Assembly (NCBI RefSeq): GCF_000833575.1
Contig: NZ_CP010827.1
Location: 682,001 to 746,000 of the forward strand
DNA: 64,000 nucleotides
From: Corynebacterium singulare
GTDB taxonomy: Bacteria; Actinomycetota; Actinomycetes; Mycobacteriales; Mycobacteriaceae
Direction: 5' to 3'
Shown: piece after piece, positions 53,148 to 62,670 of the stretch
Numbering within the stretch: position 1 is the first letter of the stretch
Layout: every line of letters begins with the position of its first letter
The notes under the pieces: model-generated
The model's input: only the letters and a program-made list of their open reading frames with translations
Databases searched by the model: none
Told to the model about the DNA's origin: nothing
Position numbers and translations under genes: made by a program

Positions 53148-54576
53148 GTAGCAAGAGCTCTGCCCGTGTCACCGGGTTAGTGAGGTCAACCTGGCACAGC
53201 TCCTCTACCTTGTCGAGCCGCGCGCGGACCGTATGGCGATGGACCCCCAGTTCCGCGGAGGCAGCGGCTAGGTTCGCGTTGCCCACGAGGAAAGCGCGAA
53301 GCGTGGCGGCAAGTTCGGTGCCGTGACGGGAATCGTGAGCAGCAAGCTTGTCTACGGTCGCTGCGCGGCGAGTGGATAGCGCCTCAGGCACCCCAGGCTC
53401 GGCGAGCCAGGAGGGGGCCGCGGAGTCGAAGGGAGACATGGTGCCCAGTGGCAAGCTGCGCGCATGTGCGCTGAGGGATGCGACAAGGGAGGGGGTCACT
53501 GTCTGCCACGCAGTGTGGTGTATGACTGCTACGCGCAGGTAGCGTGCATGTTTTTCCCATAAATTACTTTGAGCAGCGCCGGGCGGAAGCACGATAAGTG
53601 CCGCATCATGTTCCGGACGAACAAAACTTTCTGGCTCTGCTTTGGTGAGTTCTCCCAACGCACGTGCCAAGCGCGAAGGGGAGGGGGCGGTGACGTACAG
53701 CAGATCCACGACCCCGTGCTTATCCACCATGTGGAAGGCCGCTTGCAGGGCGGGGGTGGACACGCCTGCGAGGTGGGCATCGAGAGTTAAAGCACCAAGA
53801 ATGGTGTGCGCAGTCATATCTGGATGGTCTAGGAGCAAGCTGGCCAGACCTGCAAGGTGGCGAATCAATGCACGTGAGTAGGAATCGAACTTCTCCACGC
53901 GGGTGACGGCAAGGGCAAAACGGCGCCCCGTTGTGCCAAAAACACTGCTAATGGTGGCACCAGTGCTTGTCGACGTCCCTGCGCCGCGCGCCGTCTGCTC
54001 CGCCGCGTCTACTGCGGAAGACACAGCGCTGAGGTGCTCTCGGTCGCGGTGACTGATGACTGTTCCGGAGGCGCTGGCAACGGCCACAGCAGCGCCGAGT
54101 TCCTTGCTAGCTTGGCTGATGAGCGCGCCGATGCCGTTAGTGGCCGCTTTGTTGAGGCGTTCCTGTTGGCGGTGCAGTGCGAATTGTGCGTTGTTGTTGA
54201 GGCGAGCCTGTTCCTGCGATACAGCGGACATGATGGCGATGAATCGTGTGGCGCGCGGAACCTCGAGCAGGGTGACATTGTGGTGGCGGCAGGCGGCGAT
54301 AAGCTCGGCGGGCACCTGTGTGAACGCCAGCCCCGTGCCGAAGCCAATGCCGCGTACGCCCGCCGAGGCTAGCCTCGCAGCGTAGCGCTCGAATCCTTCC
54401 GAGTTTTTCTCGAAGGCCAAGCCCAAAGTGAGTAGGAGCTCGCCGGGTGAGGTGAACTCGGTGGGGTCAGCCAACTCAGAGGCGTGGATGGTGTCGAAAT
54501 GCTCGGGCCCATCCACGACGGTTCGCAGGTTGAGGGAGCGCTGGTTGCTGAGCCAGCGGAAGGAGATCTCGCGCAT
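53125..54576 (-). CDS. PucR-family regulator adjacent to gabT copy 2
   Basis: 483 aa. Same architecture as its convergent neighbour: sensor ISFRWLSNQRSLNLRTVV, ELADPTEFTSPGELLLTLGL, GIGFGTGLAFTQVP; helix-turn-helix AFLVGNANLAAASAEL, VHRHTVRARLDKVEELC, NPVTRAELLLLSI. It is divergent from gabT copy 2 with about 115 bp between, so it likely regulates it. The 3' ends of the two pucR genes overlap at 53125-53147. Confidence 0.83.
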   Translation of the reverse strand: MREISFRWLSNQRSLNLRTVVDGPEHFDTIHASELADPTEFTSPGELLLTLGLAFEKNSEGFERYAARLASAGVRGIGFGTGLAFTQVPAELIAACRHHNVTLLEVPRATRFIAIMSAVSQEQARLNNNAQFALHRQQERLNKAATNGIGALISQASKELGAAVAVASASGTVISHRDREHLSAVSSAVDAAEQTARGAGTSTSTGATISSVFGTTGRRFALAVTRVEKFDSYSRALIRHLAGLASLLLDHPDMTAHTILGALTLDAHLAGVSTPALQAAFHMVDKHGVVDLLYVTAPSPSRLARALGELTKAEPESFVRPEHDAALIVLPPGAAQSNLWEKHARYLRVAVIHHTAWQTVTPSLVASLSAHARSLPLGTMSPFDSAAPSWLAEPGVPEALSTRRAATVDKLAAHDSRHGTELAATLRAFLVGNANLAAASAELGVHRHTVRARLDKVEELCQVDLTNPVTRAELLLLSIDSSR

Positions 54577-54692
54577 AGTGGACAGACTACACAGTCAAGA
54601 GCTCAAAATTTGTACGTGATGTCCATAGAGCGGCCGGGGTGGCATGAGACACACTATGTGCATCCCAGTTACCCGCCGAACAAAGGAACATC

Positions 54693-56021
54693 ATGCAGGA
54701 ACTTGAATACCACATCGAACAGTCCCGTCACCTGGGCCAGCAGGTCCCCGGCCCGAAGAGCTCCGCGCTGGACGAGCGCCGCAAGAACGCGCTGCCCGCA
54801 GGCATGGCTCCGTCCCTTCCGGGCTACGTCGTCGACGCTGACGGCGGCATTCTTGCCGATGCCGACGGCAACCGCTTCATTGATCTTGCCTCCGGCATTG
54901 CCGTGACCTCCGCTGGTGCCTCCAACCCGGCAGTCGTGGCTGCGGTGCAGGAAGCCGTGGCGCACTTTACCCACACCTCTTTCACCGTGTCGCCGTACGA
55001 GTCTTACGTTGCCGTGGCGGAAAAGCTCAACGAGGTCACCCCGGGCGATCACCCGAAGAAGACCGCACTGTTTAACTCCGGCGCTGAGGCCGTAGAAAAC
55101 GCCGTCAAGATTGCCCGCAACTACACCGGCAAGCGTGGCGTCGTGGTCATGGACCGCGCTTTCCATGGCCGCACTAACCTCACCATGGGCATGACCGCAA
55201 AGCAGTCGCCATACAAGAACGGATTCGGTCCCTTTGCCCCGGAAATCTACCGTGCCCCGATGTCTTACCCGCTGCGTGATGGTCTGACGGGTGCTGAAGC
55301 GGCGAAGAAGACCATCACCATGATTGAGCAGGAGGTTGGCGCTGCCAACCTTGCCTGCGTGGTCACCGAGCCGATTCAGGGTGAGGGCGGCTTCGTCGTT
55401 CCTGCCGAGGGCTACCTGGCTGCCATCCAGAAGTGGTGCAACGATAACGATGTCGTCTTCATCGTCGATGAGATTCAGGCCGGCATGATGCGTACAGGCA
55501 CCTGGTTCGCCTCCGACCACGAGGGCATCGTCCCAGACATGGTCACCATTGCGAAGGGTATTGCCTCCGGTATGCCGCTCTCTGCTGTCACCGGCCGCGC
55601 TGAAATTATGGACGCCCCACAGCCAGGCGGCCTGGGCGGCACCTACACCGGTAACCCGGTTGCGTGTGCTGCAGCGTTGGCCACCTTCAAGGAATTCGAA
55701 GAGAAGGACTTCGGCGCCCGCGCACAGAACCTGGAGAAGGTTGCCCGCGAGGAGCTGGAGCCAATCCTAAGCGACGACCGCGTTGCTGAGTTCCGCGGTC
55801 GCGGCGCAATGCTGGCCCTCGAGTTCGTCACCGCTGACGGTGAGCCTGATTCCGAGCTGGTCCACAAGATTGCTGACGCCGCCAAGGCTGAAGGCGTACT
55901 TATTCTTACCTGCGGCCTTGACCACAACGTCATCCGCTTCCTGCCGTCACTCGCCATTCCGGAGGACCTGTGGCGCGAGGCGTTGCAGGTAGTGGTGAAG
56001 CAGTTTAACGAATACAAGTAA
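54693..56021 (+). CDS. gabT: 4-aminobutyrate aminotransferase, copy 2
   Basis: 442 aa. Aligns with copy 1 throughout: FIDLASGIAVTSAGASN, NSGAEAVENAVKIARNY, VMDRAFHGRTNLTMGM, VVTEPIQGEGGF, VFIVDEIQAGMMRTG, and Schiff-base Lys in VTIAKGIASGMPLSAV. The ATG is preceded by AAAGGAACATC. Same reaction expected. Having one copy with its own regulator on each arm of an inverted repeat suggests different inducers or substrates such as beta-alanine or 5-aminovalerate (inference). Confidence 0.9.
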   Translation: MQELEYHIEQSRHLGQQVPGPKSSALDERRKNALPAGMAPSLPGYVVDADGGILADADGNRFIDLASGIAVTSAGASNPAVVAAVQEAVAHFTHTSFTVSPYESYVAVAEKLNEVTPGDHPKKTALFNSGAEAVENAVKIARNYTGKRGVVVMDRAFHGRTNLTMGMTAKQSPYKNGFGPFAPEIYRAPMSYPLRDGLTGAEAAKKTITMIEQEVGAANLACVVTEPIQGEGGFVVPAEGYLAAIQKWCNDNDVVFIVDEIQAGMMRTGTWFASDHEGIVPDMVTIAKGIASGMPLSAVTGRAEIMDAPQPGGLGGTYTGNPVACAAALATFKEFEEKDFGARAQNLEKVAREELEPILSDDRVAEFRGRGAMLALEFVTADGEPDSELVHKIADAAKAEGVLILTCGLDHNVIRFLPSLAIPEDLWREALQVVVKQFNEYK

Positions 56022-56058
56022 GCGGCATGTGAAGCCCTGATGGGGCAGTGCAAGATTT

Positions 56059-56113
56059 GAGCACGATAGTCTCGGAATCGACCCAGATTCGAGGGCTATC
56101 GTGCTCATTTTTT
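56059..56113 (+). terminator. Terminator of gabT copy 2
   Basis: Perfect 11-bp arms GAGCACGATAG (56059-56069) and CTATCGTGCTC (56096-56106), then A and six T (56108-56113). Confidence 0.9.
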
Positions 56114-56151
56114 GCACCCGCTATCCGGCTCCGCCGTTGATCAACCAACGC

Positions 56152-57021
56152 TCAAGAGGAATAGATGGTGTACTGGTCTTGATCTGCCTCGCGAACGAAG
56201 AGCCAGTGCCAAGTCCACACCCCGTGCTCCGGCATAGGTACTGGGCGCTCACGCACCGACAGAATCTGGTCGACTACTCGGGGAAGTTCGTAGACGATAC
56301 AACTTCCGCTGTACCGGAGGAGAATATAGCCGGCTAGGGTAGCGTCGTTTCCCTTCCACCGATCCTTCGCGAAAGTCAAGCGATTATCGCTTGTGTGGAA
56401 ACTAAATCCATCGATTTCCACGATGACGTTGAGCTCAGGGATGACGATGTCCCAGTAATACGCTCCCAGACGGACGTTGTTGGTTACGCGCAGCCCTGCC
56501 TCAGTGAGTGCGTGGCTAAGGATCTTCTCCACCTCGGAATCAGTGCCTAGTGCAGCGAGTTCGATGAGAGAGCGCACCCGCGGACTAAAACGCACGCCCT
56601 CGTTGTGGCGCTGGAGGTACCGGGGTCCGTCTCGGCGGGCGTAGAAGGTTTCCAGCAATGTAGTGGCGGTGGCGTCATCGAGCCTTTCGGCAGCGAGGCA
56701 CGGTATATGGATAGCGAACCCATTCTTGACCAGCGCCTTAAGTTTCTTTGTGCGATAAGCATGGAAGTAGGGCGACTGCGGCAGCTGGCTGCGATGGGCG
56801 ACATGCAGTGGGAATGAGAGTTCCTGTCCCAGATAGATCTGCGCGGCAGTTGGACCCGTGACCCGCAGTCCGGGGTAGCGTTCCACCAGAAGAGTCAAAA
56901 GCTCGTGCGGAGTAGGTTCACGCGTGAGATAAAGCGTCGAGCACACTTTGATGTAACGCCCGGATTTTGCTCCGCGGCTCAACGTGGCGCTACTGACGCC
57001 AGTTACGACGAAATTAGTCAT
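56152..57021 (-). CDS. AbiEi-like winged-helix protein with DUF559 nuclease-like domain
   Basis: 289 aa from the ATG at 57021. N-terminal part (about 5-60) looks like the winged-helix antitoxin region of AbiEi-type proteins (SSATLSRGAKSGRYIKV...LYLT). The C-terminal part (about 200-255) is DUF559/Vsr-like: AYYWDIVIPELNVIVEIDGFSFHTSD then FAKDRWKGNDATLAGYILLRYSG, which has the D...ExD-type acidic residues of PD-(D/E)XK nucleases. Such proteins are common orphan genes in Actinobacteria, function unproven. It stands alone between two terminators inside the GABA/amine island. Confidence 0.75.
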   Translation of the reverse strand: MTNFVVTGVSSATLSRGAKSGRYIKVCSTLYLTREPTPHELLTLLVERYPGLRVTGPTAAQIYLGQELSFPLHVAHRSQLPQSPYFHAYRTKKLKALVKNGFAIHIPCLAAERLDDATATTLLETFYARRDGPRYLQRHNEGVRFSPRVRSLIELAALGTDSEVEKILSHALTEAGLRVTNNVRLGAYYWDIVIPELNVIVEIDGFSFHTSDNRLTFAKDRWKGNDATLAGYILLRYSGSCIVYELPRVVDQILSVRERPVPMPEHGVWTWHWLFVREADQDQYTIYSS

Positions 57022-57102
57022 GGAGAACCCCCGAGTTCGTGGTGTGCTGCACCCCGCAGCACGTTTCCAGAGTAGCGCTTTGAATGTAGCTGTGCAGAAA
57101 AC

Positions 57103-57150
57103 TGCCAAGGAGACCGCGTAATCCTTTGGGATCCGGCAGTCTCCTTGGCA
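57103..57150 (-). terminator. Terminator of polyamine block copy 2
   Basis: Perfect 12-bp arms TGCCAAGGAGAC (57103-57114) and its complement (57139-57150); followed by TTTT on the minus strand and by A6 on the plus side. Confidence 0.88.
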
Positions 57151-57197
57151 AAAAATTTACACTGGGCGTGTGCTCAGCGCGATAGCGGGAGCGGGGT

Positions 57198-58574
57198 TTA
57201 CTTCTCCACGTAGTAGAGCTGCTTGTTGACAAACTCATCCATGCCCAGCGGTCCGAGCTCGCGACCAAAGCCGGAGCGCTTCACGCCACCGAAAGGCATT
57301 TCTTCGCCTTCTCCAGCGGGGGTGTTGACGTTGGCCATACCGCACTCGAGGCGACGGGAGACCGCTGCAGCGCGTTCGGTGTCCTGGGAGAACACGGTAC
57401 CGCCCAGGCCGTACTGAGTGTTGTTTGCCAGATCGAGGGCCTCTTCATCGTTGCTGACCTTGTAGACAGTTGCGACTGGGCCAAAGAATTCCTCGTAGTA
57501 GATATCGGAGCCGACCGGAATATCAGTGATGACGGCGGGGGAGACGTAGGCACCTTCTTCGGAGAGTTCTCCACCAGCGCGTAGATTAGCGCCAGCCTTA
57601 ACGGCACGGTCCAGCTGGTCGCGGAGCTTCTCGGCGGCATCACGGGAGGAAAGTGCGGAGTAGCCGCCTTCCTTCTCGTTATCCGGGGTAGTTTGTACGG
57701 CTGCGTTTGCGAGGCGCTCGAGTTCTGCAACGAACTCGTCGTAAATGTCCTCCATCACGATCATGCGCTTGTTGGAATTGCACGCCTGGCCCGTGTTGTA
57801 CATGCGGGTTCCCCATGCGAGCTCGGCAGCTGCCTTGACGTCGTCGGTGTCGAGCAGAACGTACGGGTCGGAGCCGCCAAGTTCCAGAACAGCCTTCTTC
57901 AGGTTCTCACCTGCCTGGGCGCCAATAATGGATCCAGCTCGCTCAGAACCCGTGAGGGAGACGCCTTGGATGCGGGAGTCCGCGATGATGGTGGAAATCT
58001 GGTCGTGGCTAGCGAAAACGTTGTTGTAGACGCCTTCCGGAACGCCGGCGTCGTCCATGATCTTCTGAACTGCCAGAGCAGAACGTGGACAAATCTCTGC
58101 ATCCTTAAGGATGATGGTGTTTCCCAGCATCAGATTCGGGGCGACGAAGCGGGCGATCTGGTAGTAAGGGAAGTTCCACGGCATGATGCCCAGTAGCGGG
58201 CCAATAGGCAGGCGGCGGATAACAGCGGTTCCGTTGGAGGCAGTGGGAATCTCCTGGTCCTTGGTGAAGTCAGCGCCGTTATCGGCGTAGTACTTGATGA
58301 TGGCCGCGGAGAACTCTGCTTCTTCGATACCTTCGGAGTGGAGCTTACCCATCTCGTCTCCGGCGATCTTGGCGAGCTCTTCCTTGCGCTCTTCGAAAAG
58401 CTCGCTGACGCGGGTCATAATTTCGGCGCGCTCAGAAATTGGGCGAGTGGACCACTCTTGGAAGGCAGCAGCGGATTTGGCCAGGGTGGCTTCAATTTCG
58501 GCATCGGTTGCGGTGTTGAAGGTTTCGACCACTTCGTTGGTGACCGGGTTTTGGACGCGATAGGTGATGGACAA
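57198..58574 (-). CDS. NAD(P)-dependent aldehyde dehydrogenase (succinate-semialdehyde / aminoaldehyde type), copy 2
   Basis: 458 aa from a TTG at 58574, chosen because AAGGAG lies six A's upstream and the product then begins ITYRVQNPVTN, matching copy 1 (QYRVQNPVTD). Catalytic Cys in MYNTGQACNSNKR, Glu in VLELGGSDPY, C-terminal PFGGVKRSGFGRELGPLG. The two paralogues share most residues; differences concentrate in the region after about residue 285. Role as for copy 1. Confidence 0.9.
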   Translation of the reverse strand: MSITYRVQNPVTNEVVETFNTATDAEIEATLAKSAAAFQEWSTRPISERAEIMTRVSELFEERKEELAKIAGDEMGKLHSEGIEEAEFSAAIIKYYADNGADFTKDQEIPTASNGTAVIRRLPIGPLLGIMPWNFPYYQIARFVAPNLMLGNTIILKDAEICPRSALAVQKIMDDAGVPEGVYNNVFASHDQISTIIADSRIQGVSLTGSERAGSIIGAQAGENLKKAVLELGGSDPYVLLDTDDVKAAAELAWGTRMYNTGQACNSNKRMIVMEDIYDEFVAELERLANAAVQTTPDNEKEGGYSALSSRDAAEKLRDQLDRAVKAGANLRAGGELSEEGAYVSPAVITDIPVGSDIYYEEFFGPVATVYKVSNDEEALDLANNTQYGLGGTVFSQDTERAAAVSRRLECGMANVNTPAGEGEEMPFGGVKRSGFGRELGPLGMDEFVNKQLYYVEK

Positions 58575-58600
58575 TTTTTTCTCCTTATGTGAGTTTGTAG

Positions 58601-60154
58601 CTAGACCAGCGGTTGCTGGTCGTCGTCGCAAGAGGTGATTCGTTTGAGTGTTTCGCCCTTGAAGAACCCTGGGTGGGCGAAACGGGTGAACAGCATGAGG
58701 ATGACGCCTAAGCCCAAGACGGCGACGCTCAAGATGAATACCATTCCGATACCACCGATTTCTGAACCAGATCCGTAGGACGGGTCCATGGAATCGAACG
58801 CGGTGATGAAGAACATCATGAGCAAGAATCCGCCGCCGACAGTTGGGAAGAGGAACTTAAATATGATGTTATGCACCGAGCTAAACAATTCCGTTCGGAA
58901 GTACCAGATGCAGGCCACGGCCGTGATTCCATAGTAGAAACAGACCATGAGCCCCATGGTAGCGATGGTGTCCCACAGTGCGTTCTCCGAAATGAGACGA
59001 GTGACCGCGTAGAACAGAGCTGCTGCAACTGCGGAGACAATGGTCGCTGTCGAAGGAGAGCGGAACCGTGGACTGATCTTTGCAAATGCTGGAGGCAGGG
59101 CACGGTAGTAGCCCATCGCCAACAATGTGCGGGCAGGACCTACCATCGTCGATTGCAGTGAGGCGAAAGACGAGGACAAGACGGCAATGTAAATGAGAAT
59201 CGAGGCCTTACCAAGGACCGGTTCGGAGAGCACTGCGAATATTGATTCCTGGTTCTCTGGGTTGCCCGCACCAAGACCTGTATCTCCGGTGCCTGCCCAC
59301 GTCACGACAGCGAGCGCCGTGAGGATGTACAACGCGATGATGATGAGCACGGTAATCGTCGCAGCGCGGCCAGGGGTCTTTTCAGGATTCTTGGTTTCCT
59401 CATTCATCGTGAGGGTTACATCCCATCCCCAGAACATAAAGATGGAAAGCGAGATACCTGCAGCGATAAGTGAGAAACTACCGATTCCAACGGGGTTGAA
59501 CCACTCTAGGGAGATCGGCGTGAAATCGAAGCCTCCATTGTTGTAGGCGTTATGGATAGCGACAACGTCGAAAAGCACGATTGCGGAAATCTGAATAACC
59601 ACAAGGACGTACTGCAGCTTCTGGGTCGAATCCAGGCCGCGGTAGGAAATGTAGCCAGCGATGGCGATAAATACGAAGGTAGTGGGGATATTAACCCACA
59701 AGTTTCGGGTGAGTTCACCTATCGCCGGGCTATTGAAAAGTTGACCTAGAAGCAGGTAGAAGAAGTCCACAGCAACTGCTGCAAGGTTGGACAGCACAAG
59801 GATAGTTGCGGTGATTAGGCCCCAGCCGCCCATCCAGCCTGCCCACGGCCCAAAAGCCTTCGTGGCCCACGTAAATGAGGTACCAGAGTCTGGTACCGCA
59901 TTGTTGAGCTCACGATAAGCAAAGGCGACCAGTAGCATGGGGATGAAGCCGAGCAGGAGTACCGCTGGGACGTACTGTCCCACTGCGGAAATAGTGGGAC
60001 CGATACCGGAGGTCAAGGTGTACGTAGGTGCAATGCAGCTAACACCAATGACAACAGCACCTAGCAATCCGACGCGGCCAGTTGCCAAGCCTTTGTCTGA
60101 GGCGCCACCTGAGGTCTTGGTGGACGAGTTCGTTGGGGGAGTGGTGGTGGTCAT
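58601..60154 (-). CDS. APC-family amino acid/amine permease, copy 2
   Basis: 517 aa. Opens after a polar Thr/Ser-rich tail of about 20 residues with VGLLGAVVIGVSCIAPTYTL and shares all membrane segments with copy 1, for example SLSIFMFWGWDVTLTMNEET. The start ATG overlaps the stop of the universal stress protein gene by four bases (ATGA), the same coupling as in copy 1. The ALDH gene begins 26 bp downstream. Probable amine importer. Confidence 0.88.
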   Translation of the reverse strand: MTTTTPPTNSSTKTSGGASDKGLATGRVGLLGAVVIGVSCIAPTYTLTSGIGPTISAVGQYVPAVLLLGFIPMLLVAFAYRELNNAVPDSGTSFTWATKAFGPWAGWMGGWGLITATILVLSNLAAVAVDFFYLLLGQLFNSPAIGELTRNLWVNIPTTFVFIAIAGYISYRGLDSTQKLQYVLVVIQISAIVLFDVVAIHNAYNNGGFDFTPISLEWFNPVGIGSFSLIAAGISLSIFMFWGWDVTLTMNEETKNPEKTPGRAATITVLIIIALYILTALAVVTWAGTGDTGLGAGNPENQESIFAVLSEPVLGKASILIYIAVLSSSFASLQSTMVGPARTLLAMGYYRALPPAFAKISPRFRSPSTATIVSAVAAALFYAVTRLISENALWDTIATMGLMVCFYYGITAVACIWYFRTELFSSVHNIIFKFLFPTVGGGFLLMMFFITAFDSMDPSYGSGSEIGGIGMVFILSVAVLGLGVILMLFTRFAHPGFFKGETLKRITSCDDDQQPLV

Positions 60155-61095
60155 GTGTTCTTACCACCTTTCGGAAGAAGGTTGTTTTCTTCTCCTGCCT
60201 GCATGTAGCCGGCGGGAACAACAACCATGGGGACAGGGATCAAACGGAGCATGCGGGATGCTGTCGTGCCGAGGAAAAGACGACCCGGCACGGCCATTCG
60301 GGAGGAACCTACAACGGCAATTTCGCCGTCCTCCCAGTCGAGTTTCTCCAAGGCTGCAGCTACATCCTTGCCGGATGCCACCTCGGTTGTGGCGTGGCCT
60401 GCATCAAGCATGTGTTGTGCGGAATCGGCTAGTTTGCGGTTGGCGTAGGCGTTAAGTGCGCTGGGCACATCGGTTCCGAGTCCCTGCATGTCAGACTCAC
60501 CATTGAGGACGAGGGAGACCAAGCGTAGTGGGATTCCACGACGGTGAGCTCGGTCGAGCCCGATGGCAATGACGTCAGAGGTTCCTTGGCGGGGTCCGAA
60601 GAATGTGGTGATGCGCCCAATCGGACCGGGGTGCGAAAATCCGCGTGGGGCAAGCGCAACGGGAACTGGGGCGGAGTGAAGAAGTACGTTGACTGCTGCT
60701 CCCATCTGGAAGCGGCCGAACAGACCACCCTTACGAGCTCCGACAACCAGTAGGTCCGCACCTAGCTTCTCAGCGGTCTCACTCAGGGCGGATGCCTCAG
60801 ACTCGCCGGGAACGATTCGAGCGGTGGCATCGATCCCCTCAGGGACCGCAGCCAAGGCCTCTTCCAGCCAACCGGCGATTTGCTCCTCCAAGATTGATCC
60901 ATACCCGCGATCGTGCGGGTACACACCGGAGAAAGAGTTCTGTGCCGGTGCGACCATGACGATCTCGAGGCGTACGTTGCGTTCCTTTGCCAAGGCGATA
61001 CCGAGCTGTAGTGCATCTTTGCCAAAGTCGGTGGCGACGTAACCGATCACAATGCAGCCGCTGGCACCTCGGTGAGGAAAACTTGCCGGTGACAT
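60151..61095 (-). CDS. Two-domain universal stress protein (UspA), copy 2
   Basis: 314 aa. Two Usp folds: GCIVIGYVATDFGKDALQLG / DLLVVGARKGGLFGRFQMGA, and GEIAVVGSSRMAVPGRLFLG / PVPMVVVPAGY. It is 2 bp after the amine oxidase gene and overlaps the permease gene by four bases. Slightly longer than copy 1 at the C-terminus (ENNLLPKGGKNT). Confidence 0.83.
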   Translation of the reverse strand: MSPASFPHRGASGCIVIGYVATDFGKDALQLGIALAKERNVRLEIVMVAPAQNSFSGVYPHDRGYGSILEEQIAGWLEEALAAVPEGIDATARIVPGESEASALSETAEKLGADLLVVGARKGGLFGRFQMGAAVNVLLHSAPVPVALAPRGFSHPGPIGRITTFFGPRQGTSDVIAIGLDRAHRRGIPLRLVSLVLNGESDMQGLGTDVPSALNAYANRKLADSAQHMLDAGHATTEVASGKDVAAALEKLDWEDGEIAVVGSSRMAVPGRLFLGTTASRMLRLIPVPMVVVPAGYMQAGEENNLLPKGGKNT

Positions 61096-61097
61096 CT

Positions 61098-62603
61098 TTA
61101 CTTCGCTTTCTCAGTGATGGTCAGTGCAGCGATTTCGCCCTGGCGAATGGCACCGTCGACGTGCTGGTAGCCTTCGGCGGCGATGTCAGAGCAGGCGTAG
61201 TAAATCGGGCCTGTCGGTTGGTTCTGAAGGTGACCCCAACGGGAGAGTCCACCGAGGTCGTAGGAGGTTGCGTAGGCACCGCGGGTCCACTCTTCAGCGG
61301 CCATATCGGACAGGTAGAAGGCGATGGGTTCCTTGGTCTTCGGGCCGAGATAGTCCGCCATGGCATCGAGGATGCGGACCTTGCGCTCCTCGGGAGGCAG
61401 GTGCCACATCTCTTCAGCGTAGACATCGGAAACAAAGCCCACGAGGGTACCGTAGGTGTCTTCTTCTCCTTCGGCAGACTCGGCAAAGTTCTTGCCGTAG
61501 TTGGTGTTGTCATACACTTCCTGAACCAAACGTCCGCCACCGAAACCGGTACCGGAGAGGCCTTCCTCACGCCAGAACGGAGTGTCGTAAACAGCGTGAA
61601 CCTTAATAACAAGACCCATGGAGATGTGCTGATGGGCGATTTGCTGGTCGCGTGGCATCGGGGGGACGAAAGAGATGCGGTTATACAGGTTCGGCGGCAC
61701 GGCCAGAACAGCGAAACGAGCCTTGACAGTGACCTTTTCCGAGTAAGCAGTGACGTTACCCGGCTCGCCGTTACCTTCGACTCCATTGCGGACGTCAGCT
61801 TGAATCTTGTTGAGTTCATCTGCGGTAGAGGCGTCTGGCTCAGCCCAGTGGAGCTCGCGTACTGGGGTGCCAAGGTGGACGTCTTCGCCTAGGCCCTCGG
61901 CCAAAGTAAGGGAGACGGACTGCATACCGCCAACGACGCGCTTATCAAGGATGAAATCTTCATCCACGAGGTTGCTGAAGGATCCTGCGGAGCACGCCAT
62001 AAGTACTGCTTGCAGGGTGGAGAACGTGTAGGACGGCTTGGTGAGCATGCCGGATGCTACGTAGATGGAGACATTGTCAATTGCCTCATTGTCATCGGAG
62101 AGTGTCTCCAACCAATTACGGAAGGAGATGGAGTCGAGTTCTTTGGCCTTTGGGTGAGACCACGGGTTTGCCGGGTCCATCTCTGCAGCAAGATCATCCA
62201 TGATCTTGATAAGACGGTCCATTTCAGCGATCGTCTTCTCATCCGTGGGGAATACGGTTCCTTCGTACTCGTGGCGGGTGCCGTCAGGAGCTACGTAAAT
62301 GGACTTGCCCTCGCGGTGGCGGGAAAAGGTCTCAAGGCCGAGCTCGTCCACGAGCTCGATCAGACGAGTCTGGTCAGGGGAAATCCACTGGCCACCCAGC
62401 TCGACGAAGTGCTCAACACCTTGGTCGTCCTTGACTTTGCCGTTCCAGGTGCGGCCGCCAACGCGGTCGCGGGCTTCAAGAACGGCAACGCTTAACCCCT
62501 TCTTTTTCAAAGTGTGGGCAGCCATGAGGCCAGCCGGGCCGGCGCCGATAACGACGACGTCTCGTTCGATGACCGGGTTATCGGACTTAATGAGGGAGGT
62601 CAT
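61098..62603 (-). CDS. puo: Flavin amine oxidase (putrescine oxidase/monoamine oxidase type), copy 2
   Basis: 501 aa. FAD site IGAGPAGLMAAHTLKKKG, EARDRVGGRTWNGK, LGGQWISPDQTRL; C-terminal TRGAYATSYDLGGLSRWG and YQHVDGAIRQGEIA. Aligns with copy 1 over its entire length, with loop differences around the substrate side (for example EVYDNTNYGKNFAESAEG against EIYDNTNYGRNFTGGEDG). Same reaction class: amine to aldehyde plus NH3 and H2O2. Confidence 0.86.
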   Translation of the reverse strand: MTSLIKSDNPVIERDVVVIGAGPAGLMAAHTLKKKGLSVAVLEARDRVGGRTWNGKVKDDQGVEHFVELGGQWISPDQTRLIELVDELGLETFSRHREGKSIYVAPDGTRHEYEGTVFPTDEKTIAEMDRLIKIMDDLAAEMDPANPWSHPKAKELDSISFRNWLETLSDDNEAIDNVSIYVASGMLTKPSYTFSTLQAVLMACSAGSFSNLVDEDFILDKRVVGGMQSVSLTLAEGLGEDVHLGTPVRELHWAEPDASTADELNKIQADVRNGVEGNGEPGNVTAYSEKVTVKARFAVLAVPPNLYNRISFVPPMPRDQQIAHQHISMGLVIKVHAVYDTPFWREEGLSGTGFGGGRLVQEVYDNTNYGKNFAESAEGEEDTYGTLVGFVSDVYAEEMWHLPPEERKVRILDAMADYLGPKTKEPIAFYLSDMAAEEWTRGAYATSYDLGGLSRWGHLQNQPTGPIYYACSDIAAEGYQHVDGAIRQGEIAALTITEKAK

Positions 62604-62649
62604 GATGGGGACTCCGTTCCTGTGGGATGATGGAGGGACAATTAGGCAG

Positions 62650-62670
62650 AAAATGAATGTGATTCATTTT
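62650..62670. promoter_or_regulatory. Palindromic TetR operator, copy 2
   Basis: AAAATGAAT (62650-62658), GTG, ATTCATTTT (62662-62670): perfect 9-bp arms with a 3-bp centre, between divergent amine oxidase and TetR genes. It has the same architecture as copy 1; the half-sites share AAT(T/G)AA(A/T). Confidence 0.82.
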
